This document shows, piece after piece, positions 1 to 6,690 of a stretch of 7,089 bases of DNA. The DNA lies in the NCBI GenBank assembly GCA_903861235.1, contig CAIOTP010000045.1, forward strand, positions 1 through 7,089, in the 5' to 3' direction. The position numbers and the translations under genes were made by a program. Source of the stretch: an uncultured bacterium (lineage in GTDB: Bacteria > Planctomycetota > Phycisphaerae > Phycisphaerales > SM1A02). The notes below the pieces were generated by a model. It was not told the DNA's origin and ran no database searches. It worked only from the letters and a program-made list of their open reading frames with translations. Every line of letters begins with the position of its first letter. Position 1 is the first letter of the stretch.

Positions 1-147
1 CAGGAGGCCCAGGTGCTCGACCAGATCCAGCGGCGCCGCATGCTCTACGCCAGCCCCGCGCATGACCTGACCGACAAGCTCATCGTGCGCATGAACAACG
101 CCCGCGCCGCCGGCGCCAGCGCTCCCGCCCCGAGCGGCGCCAAGTGA
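1..147 (+). CDS. OmpH/Skp-family periplasmic chaperone, C-terminal fragment
   Basis: The reading frame is open from the first base and stops at TGA 145-147, leaving 48 residues; the 5' part lies outside the window. The visible part matches the C-terminus of the next gene: RRML, an aromatic residue, then P..D(I/L)TD and I..MN occur in both at the same spacing. This points to a tandem paralog of the same OmpH/Skp family, which in other bacteria holds unfolded outer-membrane proteins in the periplasm. After the shared end it has an Ala/Ser/Pro-rich tail (last ~15 residues), probably disordered. It is first in the visible operon, 19 bases before the next start. Family assignment rests on the paralog and the neighbourhood, since the coiled-coil body is not visible. 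Confidence 0.75.
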   Translation, partial: QEAQVLDQIQRRRMLYASPAHDLTDKLIVRMNNARAAGASAPAPSGAK

Positions 148-166
148 ACCCCCCAGGACCCCGACC

Positions 167-766
167 ATGACCCCTCGTCTCCTCCGATCTCCGACCTGGC
201 TCGCCGTCGTTCCGGTCCTGGCCCTGCTGTGGGCCATGGTGGCGCCCGAGAAGCCCGCCGTGGTGGCGTGCGTGGACCTGGAGCGCGTGTTCGCCGGCCT
301 CGATCGCCACAAGGCCGGCGAGGCCAGGCTCACCGACCTGATGAAGGCCGAGGCCACCAAGCGCGACGCGATCTCCGCCGAGATCCAGTCGCTGCAGGCC
401 GAACTGGAGAACTTCAAGGCCGACTCCCCCAACTACCAGGAGACCGCCCGCAAGCTGGCCGACGCGGCCGGCCGCCTGAAGGTGTTCGAGGAGTTCCTCA
501 AGCGCAAGATGGAGTTCGAGCAGGCCCAGGTGGTGCGTGGCACCTACGGCGCCATCAAGGCGGCGCTGCCCGATCTGTGCAAGGCCCAGGGCATCGACGT
601 GGTCTTCATGGACGACGCCACCCCGCCCTTCGACCGCGCCGATCCGCGGCCCATCACGCAGCAGATCAGCGGTCGTCGCATGCTGTGGTTCAACCCGCAG
701 CTGGACATCACCGACCTGGTCATCAAGAAGATGAACGAGTCGTTCGCCGCCGGAAAGGGCTCGTGA
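167..766 (+). CDS. OmpH/Skp-family outer-membrane protein chaperone
   Basis: A 199-residue protein, somewhat longer than E. coli Skp (about 160). Residues 11-25 are a hydrophobic export signal or anchor after an Arg-containing N-terminus; no clear signal peptidase site is seen, so it may stay membrane-attached. Residues 31-45 (VVACVDLERVF) match the first beta strand of OmpH proteins, which usually reads like VVD..RVF. Residues about 45-125 are charged, heptad-like helix, fitting the coiled-coil tentacles of Skp, and residues 135-190 would return to the beta body. The ATG at 167 has AGGA at 155-158, eight bases upstream. The stop overlaps the lpxD start by four bases. Family role: chaperoning outer-membrane proteins toward the Bam complex. 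Two OmpH copies side by side suggest division of labour or a mixed oligomer, which is inference. Confidence 0.85.
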   Translation: MTPRLLRSPTWLAVVPVLALLWAMVAPEKPAVVACVDLERVFAGLDRHKAGEARLTDLMKAEATKRDAISAEIQSLQAELENFKADSPNYQETARKLADAAGRLKVFEEFLKRKMEFEQAQVVRGTYGAIKAALPDLCKAQGIDVVFMDDATPPFDRADPRPITQQISGRRMLWFNPQLDITDLVIKKMNESFAAGKGS

Positions 767-1812
767 GCCGGCCGCCGGCCACAGCACGCGAACTGGCTGA
801 TCTGGTCGGAGGCACCCTGGAGGGGTGCGCCACCGCGCCCGTGCGCGGCGTGAACTCGCTGGACGACGCGGGACCGGACGAGGCCACCTTCATCGTGGAC
901 GACCGCTATGCGTCACGCTGGCCCGGCTCCAAGGCCTGCGTCGCCCTGGTGGGACGCAAGGTGAACTGCCCGGTGGGTGACGCCGCCAGGAGGGCGATCA
1001 TCCGGGTGGACCATCCGGAACTGGCGCTGGCCGCGGCCCTGGAAGCCTTCGCGCCACCGCCGGAAGTGCCGCCCGCGGGCGTGCATCCCACGGCGGTGGT
1101 GGACGCCTCGGCCGAGCTCGGGGCGGGCGTGGCCGTGGGTCCGCACGCCACGGTCGGACGCGGCGCCCGGATCGGTGCGGGCTGCATCCTGCACGCAGGC
1201 GCGAGCGTGGGTGCCCAGTGCGCCCTCGGTGATCGCTGCACGATCCACCCCGGGGCCGTGATCCGCGAGCGTTGCAGGCTCGGACAGGCCGTGGTGGTGC
1301 ACGCCAACGCGGTCATCGGCAGCGACGGGTTCGGCTACCGACCCGCCGCCGACGGGCGAAGTCTGGTCCGCATTCCGCATCTGGGCTCGGTGGTGCTGGA
1401 GGACGGCGTGGAGATCGGCGCGGGTACCTGCGTGGACCGGGCCAAGTTCGGGGCCACGGTGATCGGCGTGGGGACCAAGATCGACAACCTCTGCCAGATC
1501 GGCCACGGCTGCCGGGTGGGCCGCATGGTGGTGATCGCCGGCCTGACCGGACTGGCCGGCAGCGTCACGGTGGGCGACGGGGCCCAGATCGGGGGTGGCT
1601 GCGGCATCGCCGACCACCGCAACATCGGCCGGGGGGCCCGTCTGGCCGCCCGCAGTGCGGTCATGGACGATGTCCCGGACGGTGCCACCTGGGGCGGCAT
1701 GCCGGCCCAGGACGTCCGTGCGGAATTGAGGGTGATCGCCGCCATCCGTAGACTCCCGGAGTGGTCACGCAGGCTCCGCCATCTGATCGAGGATCCCGGG
1801 AAGGCGCCGTGA
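763..1812 (+). CDS. lpxD: UDP-3-O-(3-hydroxyacyl)glucosamine N-acyltransferase LpxD
   Basis: Third step of lipid A synthesis: transfers a 3-hydroxyacyl chain from ACP to the 2-amino group of UDP-3-O-acylglucosamine, in the cytoplasm. The 349 residues match the usual length (about 340). Residues 8-65 are the LpxD uridine-binding N-terminal domain (LADLVGGTLEG, then NSLDDAGPDEATFI, then the DRYA segment). Residues about 106-305 are hexapeptide repeats forming the left-handed beta helix, with the family motif GSDGFGY at 186-192 and LCQIGHGCRVG around the presumed catalytic base His248 (E. coli His239). Residues 317-343 form the C-terminal helix. The GTG at 763 overlaps the preceding TGA (GTGA) with a purine-rich stretch at 752-759, so coupled translation is likely. 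A longer in-frame extension upstream runs through the OmpH gene and is not LpxD-like, which supports this start. Confidence 0.95.
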   Translation: MSRPPATARELADLVGGTLEGCATAPVRGVNSLDDAGPDEATFIVDDRYASRWPGSKACVALVGRKVNCPVGDAARRAIIRVDHPELALAAALEAFAPPPEVPPAGVHPTAVVDASAELGAGVAVGPHATVGRGARIGAGCILHAGASVGAQCALGDRCTIHPGAVIRERCRLGQAVVVHANAVIGSDGFGYRPAADGRSLVRIPHLGSVVLEDGVEIGAGTCVDRAKFGATVIGVGTKIDNLCQIGHGCRVGRMVVIAGLTGLAGSVTVGDGAQIGGGCGIADHRNIGRGARLAARSAVMDDVPDGATWGGMPAQDVRAELRVIAAIRRLPEWSRRLRHLIEDPGKAP

Positions 1813-3161
1813 CGAGCGCCCCCGCGGCCGGCCCGCGCCCGCCCTCGGGCGAGCGGCAGCGCACCCTGGCCTCCAGCGTGATGGTCAAGGGCAAGGGGCT
1901 GCTGCTGGGCCAGGACGCCCAGCTGGAGATCTGCCCCGCCCCGACCGGCACCGGCATCGTCTTCGAGCGCGTGGACCTGGATCCACCGGTCACCATTCCG
2001 GCCCTGGTGAACCATGTGGTCCCCCGGGCTCGCCGCACCACGCTTCGCGTGGGCGACGCGACCATCGACACCGTGGAGCACTGCCTGAGCGCGCTGGCCG
2101 GCCTTCGCGTGGACAACGCGGTGCTGAAGATCTGGGGACCGGAGCTCCCGCTGGGCGACGGCAGTGCCATGCCCTTCCTGGAACCGATCCTGGCCACGGG
2201 CCTGGTCGAGCAGGATGCGCCTCGCCGAACCTTCCGCCTTCGCGAGCCGATCGTGGTGGAGGAGGGCGACGCCATGATCGCCGCCCTGCCGCGCGGCGAC
2301 GACGGCATGGAGGTGGTCTACGACCTGGACTACGGTCCGCAGGAGACCCGCATCCGCCGGCAGACGCAGGTGTTCGATCCGGTCCGGGACGACTACGCGC
2401 AGCAGATCGCGCCGGCGCGCACCTACAGCCTGAAGGAGGAGGCGGAGCAGCTGTGGGCGGCGGGCATGTGCCGGCACCTTTCCCCGCGAGACGCACTGGT
2501 GATCGGACCCGACGGCCCCATCGACAACGCCTTCCGCTTCGACAACGAGCCGGTGCGCCACAAGCTCCTCGACGTGCTCGGGGATCTCTACCTGATCGGA
2601 CGCCCCGTGCAGTGTCGCGTGGTGGCCTACCGAAGCGGGCACGGGCTGAACCGGCAGCTGGGGCAGCGCATCGCGCGGGCCATGCGGGCCGCGGACCTGG
2701 CGGAGTCGCTGGTGGCCGGCAACGTGATGGACGCCCGCGCCATCCAGAAGCTGCTGCCCCACCGCTACCCCATGCTGCTGGTCGACCGCGTGGTGGAGAT
2801 GGACGGCGATCGCCGTGCCGTGGGCGTGAAGAACGTGACGCAGAACGAGCCCTTCTTCCAGGGCCACTATCCCGGCCAGCCCATCATGCCGGGCGTGCTC
2901 ATTGTGGAGGCCATGGCCCAGCTGGGCGGCCTGCTCATGAGCCGCACGCTGGCGCACACGGGCCGCGTGGCGCTGCTGCTGAGCCTGGACAAGGTGAAGC
3001 TCCGCAAGGCCGTCACGCCGGGCGATCAGCTGGTCCTGGAGGCGGAGACGCTGCGCGCCAACGCCCGGACCGCCAGTCTGCGGTGCCGCGCGACCGTGGC
3101 GGGCAAGTCCGCGGCGGAGGCCGAGATCCGCTTTATGATGGTCGACTCGGACCAGACCTGA
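1809..3161 (+). CDS. lpxC-fabZ: Bifunctional LpxC deacetylase / FabZ dehydratase
   Basis: A 450-residue fusion. Residues about 16-295 are LpxC, the zinc UDP-3-O-acyl-GlcNAc deacetylase that commits the cell to lipid A. Zinc ligands appear as His91 (TVEHCLSAL), His251 and Asp255 (RHKLLDVLGD), with Glu90, Asp259 and His278 (SGHGLN) in the places of E. coli Glu78, Asp246 and His265. Residues about 310-447 are FabZ, the 3-hydroxyacyl-ACP dehydratase, with HRYPMLLVDRV at 318-328, His353 (FFQGHYPG) and Glu367 at the normal 14-residue spacing. The linker (about 295-310) is short. LpxC-FabZ fusions are known in Bacteroidetes and some other phyla. I chose GTG 1809 because it overlaps the lpxD stop (GTGA), has GGGAAGG at 1798-1804, and needs no extra N-terminus; GTG 1761 is an alternative. 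Odd point: the conserved His of the GVGLH motif is Leu32 here. Confidence 0.95.
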   Translation: MTSAPAAGPRPPSGERQRTLASSVMVKGKGLLLGQDAQLEICPAPTGTGIVFERVDLDPPVTIPALVNHVVPRARRTTLRVGDATIDTVEHCLSALAGLRVDNAVLKIWGPELPLGDGSAMPFLEPILATGLVEQDAPRRTFRLREPIVVEEGDAMIAALPRGDDGMEVVYDLDYGPQETRIRRQTQVFDPVRDDYAQQIAPARTYSLKEEAEQLWAAGMCRHLSPRDALVIGPDGPIDNAFRFDNEPVRHKLLDVLGDLYLIGRPVQCRVVAYRSGHGLNRQLGQRIARAMRAADLAESLVAGNVMDARAIQKLLPHRYPMLLVDRVVEMDGDRRAVGVKNVTQNEPFFQGHYPGQPIMPGVLIVEAMAQLGGLLMSRTLAHTGRVALLLSLDKVKLRKAVTPGDQLVLEAETLRANARTASLRCRATVAGKSAAEAEIRFMMVDSDQT

Positions 3162-3165
3162 GCCC

Positions 3166-4020
3166 ATGGCCCACATCCACCCCACCGCCGTCGTCGACCC
3201 CTCCGCGCAGTTGGCCGCCCATGTGAAGGTGGGGCCCTGGTGCGTGGTGGGACCCGACTGCGTGATCGGCGAAGGCACCGAGCTGGTCTCCCATGTCCAC
3301 ATGGATCGCGACACCGTGCTGGGTCGCGAGAACGTGCTGCACCCCTTCACCGTGGTGGGCGGCCCGCCTCAGGACAAGAAGTTCCACGGCGAACGGACCA
3401 CGCTGGAGGTGGGCGACCGCAACCAGATCCGCGAATTCACCAGCATCCACCGCGGCACCGCCAACGGCGGCGGCGTGACCACGGTGGGCAGCGACAACCT
3501 GATCATGGGCTGCGTGCACATCGCCCACGATTGCCGCATCGGCTCGCAGGAGATCCTGGCCAACAACGCCATGATCGCGGGCCACGTCACCGTCTGCGAC
3601 GGCGCCAACATCGGCGGCGGTGCAGGCCTTCACCACTTCGTGCGCGTGGGCGTCCGCGGCTTCGTGGGGGCCATGGCCCGCGTGAGCAAGGATGTGCCTC
3701 CCTTCATGATCGTGGAGGGCAACCCCGCCGAAGTCCGCGGCCACAACGCCATCGCCATGCGCCGGCTGGGGCTGGGCGACGCCGAGGTGGAAGCCATGAA
3801 GGAGTGCTACAAGCGGCTCTTCCGCGAGCGGGGCGGCAACATCCTGGAGAAGGTGGCCGCCCTGCGAGGCGAGTTCGCCGACTTCTCCAGCGTGCAGACC
3901 CTCTGTGACGCGGTGCTCGAGAGCGCCGGCGGCGTGCACGGCCGGGCGCAGGAGAACCACCGGGGCGACGACAAACGCGGCGTCCGCGTGGCCCGAGCGC
4001 CCGCCTCGCCCGAGGCCTGA
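3166..4020 (+). CDS. lpxA: Acyl-ACP--UDP-N-acetylglucosamine O-acyltransferase LpxA
   Basis: First step of lipid A synthesis: transfers a 3-hydroxyacyl chain to the 3-hydroxyl of UDP-GlcNAc, in the cytoplasm as a trimer. The protein has 284 residues (E. coli 262). Residues 2-185 are hexapeptide repeats (IHPTAVVDPSA, VKVGPWCVVGP). Family signatures are GGPPQDKKFHGE at 65-76, REFTSIHRGTA at 89-99, and HIAHDCRIG at 118-126, where His121 matches catalytic His125. The helical C-terminal domain begins near 190 (GHNAIAMRRLGL). Residues about 255-284 are a charged, Gly/Arg-rich tail absent from E. coli LpxA. Ala169 stands where E. coli has the acyl-length ruler residue Gly173. The ATG lies four bases after the lpxC-fabZ stop without a clear Shine-Dalgarno site, so translation probably depends on coupling. 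Confidence 0.95.
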   Translation: MAHIHPTAVVDPSAQLAAHVKVGPWCVVGPDCVIGEGTELVSHVHMDRDTVLGRENVLHPFTVVGGPPQDKKFHGERTTLEVGDRNQIREFTSIHRGTANGGGVTTVGSDNLIMGCVHIAHDCRIGSQEILANNAMIAGHVTVCDGANIGGGAGLHHFVRVGVRGFVGAMARVSKDVPPFMIVEGNPAEVRGHNAIAMRRLGLGDAEVEAMKECYKRLFRERGGNILEKVAALRGEFADFSSVQTLCDAVLESAGGVHGRAQENHRGDDKRGVRVARAPASPEA

Positions 4021-4032
4021 CCAGGAACCACC

Positions 4033-4755
4033 ATGACCACCCCCGCCGGCAAGGCCCGCATCGACGAGCAGATGGAACTGGCCGAATCCGCGCTGCGGCG
4101 CGGCAAGTGGTTCGAGGCCGAGCGGTGCGCCCAACGCGCCCTGGAGATGGCCCGCCGCGCCGAGGAGTTCGCCATGATGGCGAGCATCTGCCTCACGCTG
4201 CAGGAGGCTCGCCGACAGCGGCTGCAGGAGGCGATCGATTCCCGCAAGATCAGCCTGCTCTCGGAAGGCGTGACCGAGGACATGAAGGTGAAGCCGGGCT
4301 GCTACCTGGTGCAGCCGCCGCTGGTGGGAGCGGATGCCCGGCGCCTGCGCCTGGCCGCGCTCCGCGACGAGGTCGCCGTGGCCGTGCTCTGCCGCGAGCC
4401 CATCAACCGCATGGGCCTTTGCCCGGTGGTGGCCATCGGTGCCATCACGGTGCGCACCCGCATCCAGCCGCCCAAGAACCTGGACAAGCCCACCATGGCG
4501 TGGTTCGTGGACGCCATCGAGCAGCTGGGCGACTTCGCCGTGGAGACGGTGGACAGCGGCCACGATCTGGACAAGCAGATCGACGACGTCATGGCCAAGC
4601 TCGACGCGCATCCGGACCACGAAGGCCTGCATCACACGCTGGCCGAGCTGTGCAAGGAAGCCGCCAAGGGCTTCGTGCGGTCGGAGCAGGATCTCGATCC
4701 GCTGGAGGCCGAACTGGCCGAGGCGGACGAGGCCAGCGACGACGAGAGCGAGTGA
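4033..4755 (+). CDS. TPR-containing protein of unknown function in the lpx operon
   Basis: I do not recognise this 240-residue protein. Residues 11-44 form a helix pair with a TPR-like pattern (AESALRRGKWFEAERCAQRAL), and helix continues to about 68. Residues 85-147 look like a small mixed alpha/beta domain, with CYLVQPP at 90-96, two cysteines in CREPINRMGLC (120-130), and the VVAIGAITVRTRI strand segment. Residues 153-215 are helical, and the C-terminus (219-240) is strongly acidic, ending EASDDESE. No signal peptide or membrane segment is seen, so it is probably cytoplasmic. The ATG has AGGA at 4023-4026, six bases upstream, and lies 12 bases after lpxA, so it is co-transcribed with the lipid A genes. 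It occupies the place where lpxB follows lpxA in proteobacteria, but nothing in it resembles the LpxB glycosyltransferase. A link to lipid A or envelope work is inferred from position only. Confidence 0.85.
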   Translation: MTTPAGKARIDEQMELAESALRRGKWFEAERCAQRALEMARRAEEFAMMASICLTLQEARRQRLQEAIDSRKISLLSEGVTEDMKVKPGCYLVQPPLVGADARRLRLAALRDEVAVAVLCREPINRMGLCPVVAIGAITVRTRIQPPKNLDKPTMAWFVDAIEQLGDFAVETVDSGHDLDKQIDDVMAKLDAHPDHEGLHHTLAELCKEAAKGFVRSEQDLDPLEAELAEADEASDDESE

Positions 4756-4762
4756 GCCCGGT

Positions 4763-4775
4763 GGCGCTCAGCGCC
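4763..4775. terminator. Possible bidirectional hairpin between convergent genes
   Basis: GGCGC (4763-4767) and GCGCC (4771-4775) form a perfect five-base-pair GC stem around a three-base loop, in the 12-base gap between the TPR gene and the M24 gene. The loop, read on the - strand, is the TGA stop codon of the M24 gene. The position suits a shared end for two converging transcripts, but there is no T-tract on either side, so intrinsic termination is uncertain. Confidence 0.25.
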
Positions 4776-5934
4776 AGTCCAGGCCTTCCTGCAACCCGCC
4801 GCCCAGGTTGACGGCACCCGAGGGGGTGATGGCCACCGCGTCCTCGATGCGGATGCCGCCCAACGCATGGCTGTAGAGCCCGGGCTCGATGGTGACCACG
4901 TCACCGGTGACCAGGTCGGGGCCGCCCCGATCGAGCAGCGGCGGCTCGTGCACCTCCAGACCCAGGCCGTGGCCGGTGCCGTGCACCATGCCGCACCAGG
5001 TGGCGGGTGCACCCGCGGGCGGCATGCCCATGCCGAAGCCGGCGGCCTCGATCACGCGACGCGTGGCCGCATGCACGGCCTCGCCGGTCACCCCGGTGCG
5101 GGCCGCCGCCATGGCCGCGGCCTTCGCCTGCACCACCGTGGCGTGCATGCGCACCACCTCCGCGGGCACCGCGCCGTGCACCACGCACCGGGTGCTGTCA
5201 CCCCAGTACCCCGTGGACTTGCTGCGGGGGAAGATGTCCACGATCACCGGCTGCTCCGTGCGGAGCGGACCGGTGCCGTCGTTGTGGCAATCGCCTCCCT
5301 GCGGACCACCGGCCACGATCGACCGAGGGTTCTCGAAACCCTGCCTGGCCAGGAAGGCGTCGATCTCGCCTCGCACCCGCTCGCTGGTGAGCGGCTCGCC
5401 ACCGTGCCTCAGCGTGCCGTCGGCCGCGGCCGAGGCCCGAGCCACCAGTCGGCAGGCCAGCTCCATGGCTCGCTCGGTCATCAGCTGGCTCTCGCGGATG
5501 GCGGCCAGTTCCTGGTCGTCCTTCGCCCTTCGGTCGGCGATGAACAGGCCTGGCTCGCACCGGACCGCGATCCCCGCCGCCAAGAGGTGGTGCTGGAAGA
5601 TGGCCGGAAAGGTTCGGTCGCTGACGACCTTCGCCACGCTCTGGCGGCGCAGGCACTCGGCCAGTGCCTGGGCCGTGGCGGTCTCGCGGTCGCCGCTCAG
5701 GCCACCGGCGGGCTCGAAGTCCCGGGGAGAGGCGAAGGCGTCGGCCTTGGCATGCTGGCGTGCGCGGTCCATCTCGATGTCACGAAGGATGAGCGTGCGA
5801 CGGCGCGGACCGCCCGCCGAGGGCCACTCCACCAGCGCCACCGGATCTCCCACCCGGAACCGGATCCGGTGGAAGAGCAGCATGTTCGCCGCAGGCACGC
5901 CCGCCATCACCACCGCCTCGTCGTGGCCGATCAT
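4768..5934 (-). CDS. M24-family metallopeptidase (Xaa-Pro aminopeptidase-like)
   Basis: A 388-residue protein with the two-part build of M24B peptidases: an N-terminal creatinase-like domain (about 1-140) and a pita-bread catalytic domain (about 145-385). All five expected metal ligands are visible: Asp233 (VDIFPR), Asp246 (GYWGDSTR), His322 (HGTGHGLGLEVHE), Glu350 (VTIEPGLY) and Glu364 (IRIEDAVAI). His318 and His329 match accessory histidines of E. coli PepP. The two Asp ligands are 13 residues apart rather than the usual 11 because of a two-residue insertion. The likely role is removal of N-terminal residues before proline, in the cytoplasm, as no signal peptide is seen; substrate is not predictable, and a prolidase or other M24 activity is possible. 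The ATG has no Shine-Dalgarno site but a TATTCT box six bases upstream. It converges on the lpx operon and is separated from the RAYT gene by the left inverted-repeat arm. Confidence 0.88.
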   Translation of the reverse strand: MIGHDEAVVMAGVPAANMLLFHRIRFRVGDPVALVEWPSAGGPRRRTLILRDIEMDRARQHAKADAFASPRDFEPAGGLSGDRETATAQALAECLRRQSVAKVVSDRTFPAIFQHHLLAAGIAVRCEPGLFIADRRAKDDQELAAIRESQLMTERAMELACRLVARASAAADGTLRHGGEPLTSERVRGEIDAFLARQGFENPRSIVAGGPQGGDCHNDGTGPLRTEQPVIVDIFPRSKSTGYWGDSTRCVVHGAVPAEVVRMHATVVQAKAAAMAAARTGVTGEAVHAATRRVIEAAGFGMGMPPAGAPATWCGMVHGTGHGLGLEVHEPPLLDRGGPDLVTGDVVTIEPGLYSHALGGIRIEDAVAITPSGAVNLGGGLQEGLDWR

Positions 5935-5940
5935 GTTCCA

Positions 5941-5946
5941 AGAATA
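5941..5946 (-). promoter_or_regulatory. Possible -10 box giving a leaderless M24 transcript
   Basis: On the - strand TATTCT lies six bases before the M24 ATG, with no Shine-Dalgarno site in between. A -10 box five to seven bases before the start codon is the classic arrangement for leaderless mRNAs. No convincing -35 box is seen; that region falls inside the left inverted-repeat arm. Weak evidence from a single hexamer in GC-rich DNA. Confidence 0.3.
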
Positions 5947-5970
5947 GGGACGGGCCTACATATCGGCCCC
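5947..5970 (-). repeat. Left inverted-repeat arm (REP-like)
   Basis: Read on the - strand, the arm ends in ATATGTAGGCCCGTCCC (5963-5947), identical to the + strand at 6803-6819. The inner seven bases match at five positions. The arm is itself an imperfect palindrome: GGGCC (5952-5956) and GGCCC (5965-5969) pair around an eight-base loop. Unlike the right arm, the bases that follow GTAGGCCCGT do not complete the ACGGGC half of a GTAG-led hairpin, so this arm is either partial or uses the inner palindrome. It ends 12 bases before the M24 start codon. Confidence 0.75.
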
Positions 5971-6017
5971 TGCTCGCCAAGCCACATCGCCTCGCTCACC
6001 CCTCTCCAAGTTTCACC

Positions 6018-6689
6018 TCAGACGCTCACGGTGCGCCGTTGTCGCCGGGTCTGGTCCACTCGACGCAACGCCTCTGCGACCCTCTCGGCGGACCTGCGTT
6101 CCGACGCCGGGGACCGCATCACGCCCCTCATGCAAGCTTCCCTGAAGCTCGACTCGAACTCTTCGGGCAGGGGTTGGGCCAGGAGTGATCGGCGGTGTCG
6201 CTCAAGCTCCGCCGGCAGTCGGACCACCACGGGCGAGCGGAGGCCGTCACCCGAGAGCGCCGCCGACCCATGGGCCCAATCCTCGGCTCGACGAACGATG
6301 CCGGCCTTCACGGGATTTCTCTCGACATAGACCACGCCTCGCAGAAGCCGATCGGGCGGGATCACGAATCCCTTGAACCGTGAACCGTAGACGCAGCCGT
6401 TGCCGCTCGTCTTCGAGTCACGCCGAAACTCGGTGGCATGGACGGTCTGAAGTCGGTGCATGAAGTCCGACAGATGCCGCGTGCCCTCGGGCCGCAGTAC
6501 GAAGTGCCAGTGGTTGGGCATGAGGGCCCATGCGGTGATCTCCATGCGCGTCTCTCGTTGCGCCCACGCGATCATTGACGCGAACTGCCGGTACGCCTGC
6601 TCGCCCGGAAACAGGATGGAACGGTCGACCCGCCGATTCATGGCGTGGACGTACTGGCCATCACAGTCGAGTCTCGCCCTCCGTGGCAT
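6018..6689 (-). CDS. REP-associated tyrosine transposase (RAYT, Y1 HUH family)
   Basis: A 223-residue single-strand DNA transposase or nuclease of the IS200-like Y1 family. The start PRRARLDCDGQYVHAMNRR is the typical RAYT opening (P.R.R.D..G.Y.H...R), which supports this ATG. MPNHWHFVL (57-65) holds the HUH-type metal ligands His60 and His62, and Tyr121 in VVYVERNPVKAGIV is the presumed catalytic tyrosine. Residues up to about 147 cover the full catalytic domain, so the enzyme looks intact. The last ~70 residues are an arginine-rich extension, longer than in the 165-residue E. coli RAYT. These enzymes cut REP hairpins next to a GTAG or similar tetranucleotide and are usually single-copy domesticated genes. 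No Shine-Dalgarno site is seen; the upstream leader has complementary segments described separately. It is enclosed by the inverted repeat and has the same orientation as its two neighbours. Confidence 0.9.
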   Translation of the reverse strand: MPRRARLDCDGQYVHAMNRRVDRSILFPGEQAYRQFASMIAWAQRETRMEITAWALMPNHWHFVLRPEGTRHLSDFMHRLQTVHATEFRRDSKTSGNGCVYGSRFKGFVIPPDRLLRGVVYVERNPVKAGIVRRAEDWAHGSAALSGDGLRSPVVVRLPAELERHRRSLLAQPLPEEFESSFREACMRGVMRSPASERRSAERVAEALRRVDQTRRQRRTVSV

Positions 6690-6690
6690 C

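Noticed and set aside
260..274. Lipobox-like VVAC at residues 32-35 of the second OmpH
   Set aside because: The charged pair Glu28-Lys29 separates it from the hydrophobic segment, and the residues align with the first beta strand of the OmpH fold.
229..762. In-frame N-terminal extension of lpxD starting at 229
   Set aside because: It overlaps the OmpH gene in another frame, is Arg/Gly-rich, and the LpxD family N-terminus begins just after GTG 763.
1335..3350. 671-residue open frame on the - strand across lpxD, lpxC-fabZ and lpxA
   Set aside because: It runs opposite well-supported genes, is His/Ala/Gly-rich low-complexity sequence with no family motif, and is the expected shadow of high-GC codon use.
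3133..4635. 500-residue open frame on the - strand opposite lpxA and the TPR gene
   Set aside because: Same signature of a GC-driven shadow, His/Ala/Gly-rich and overlapping two genes with good starts and clear spacing.
4867..6330. 487-residue open frame on the + strand opposite the M24 and RAYT genes
   Set aside because: It crosses the inverted-repeat arm and two recognised genes and contains no domain-like pattern.
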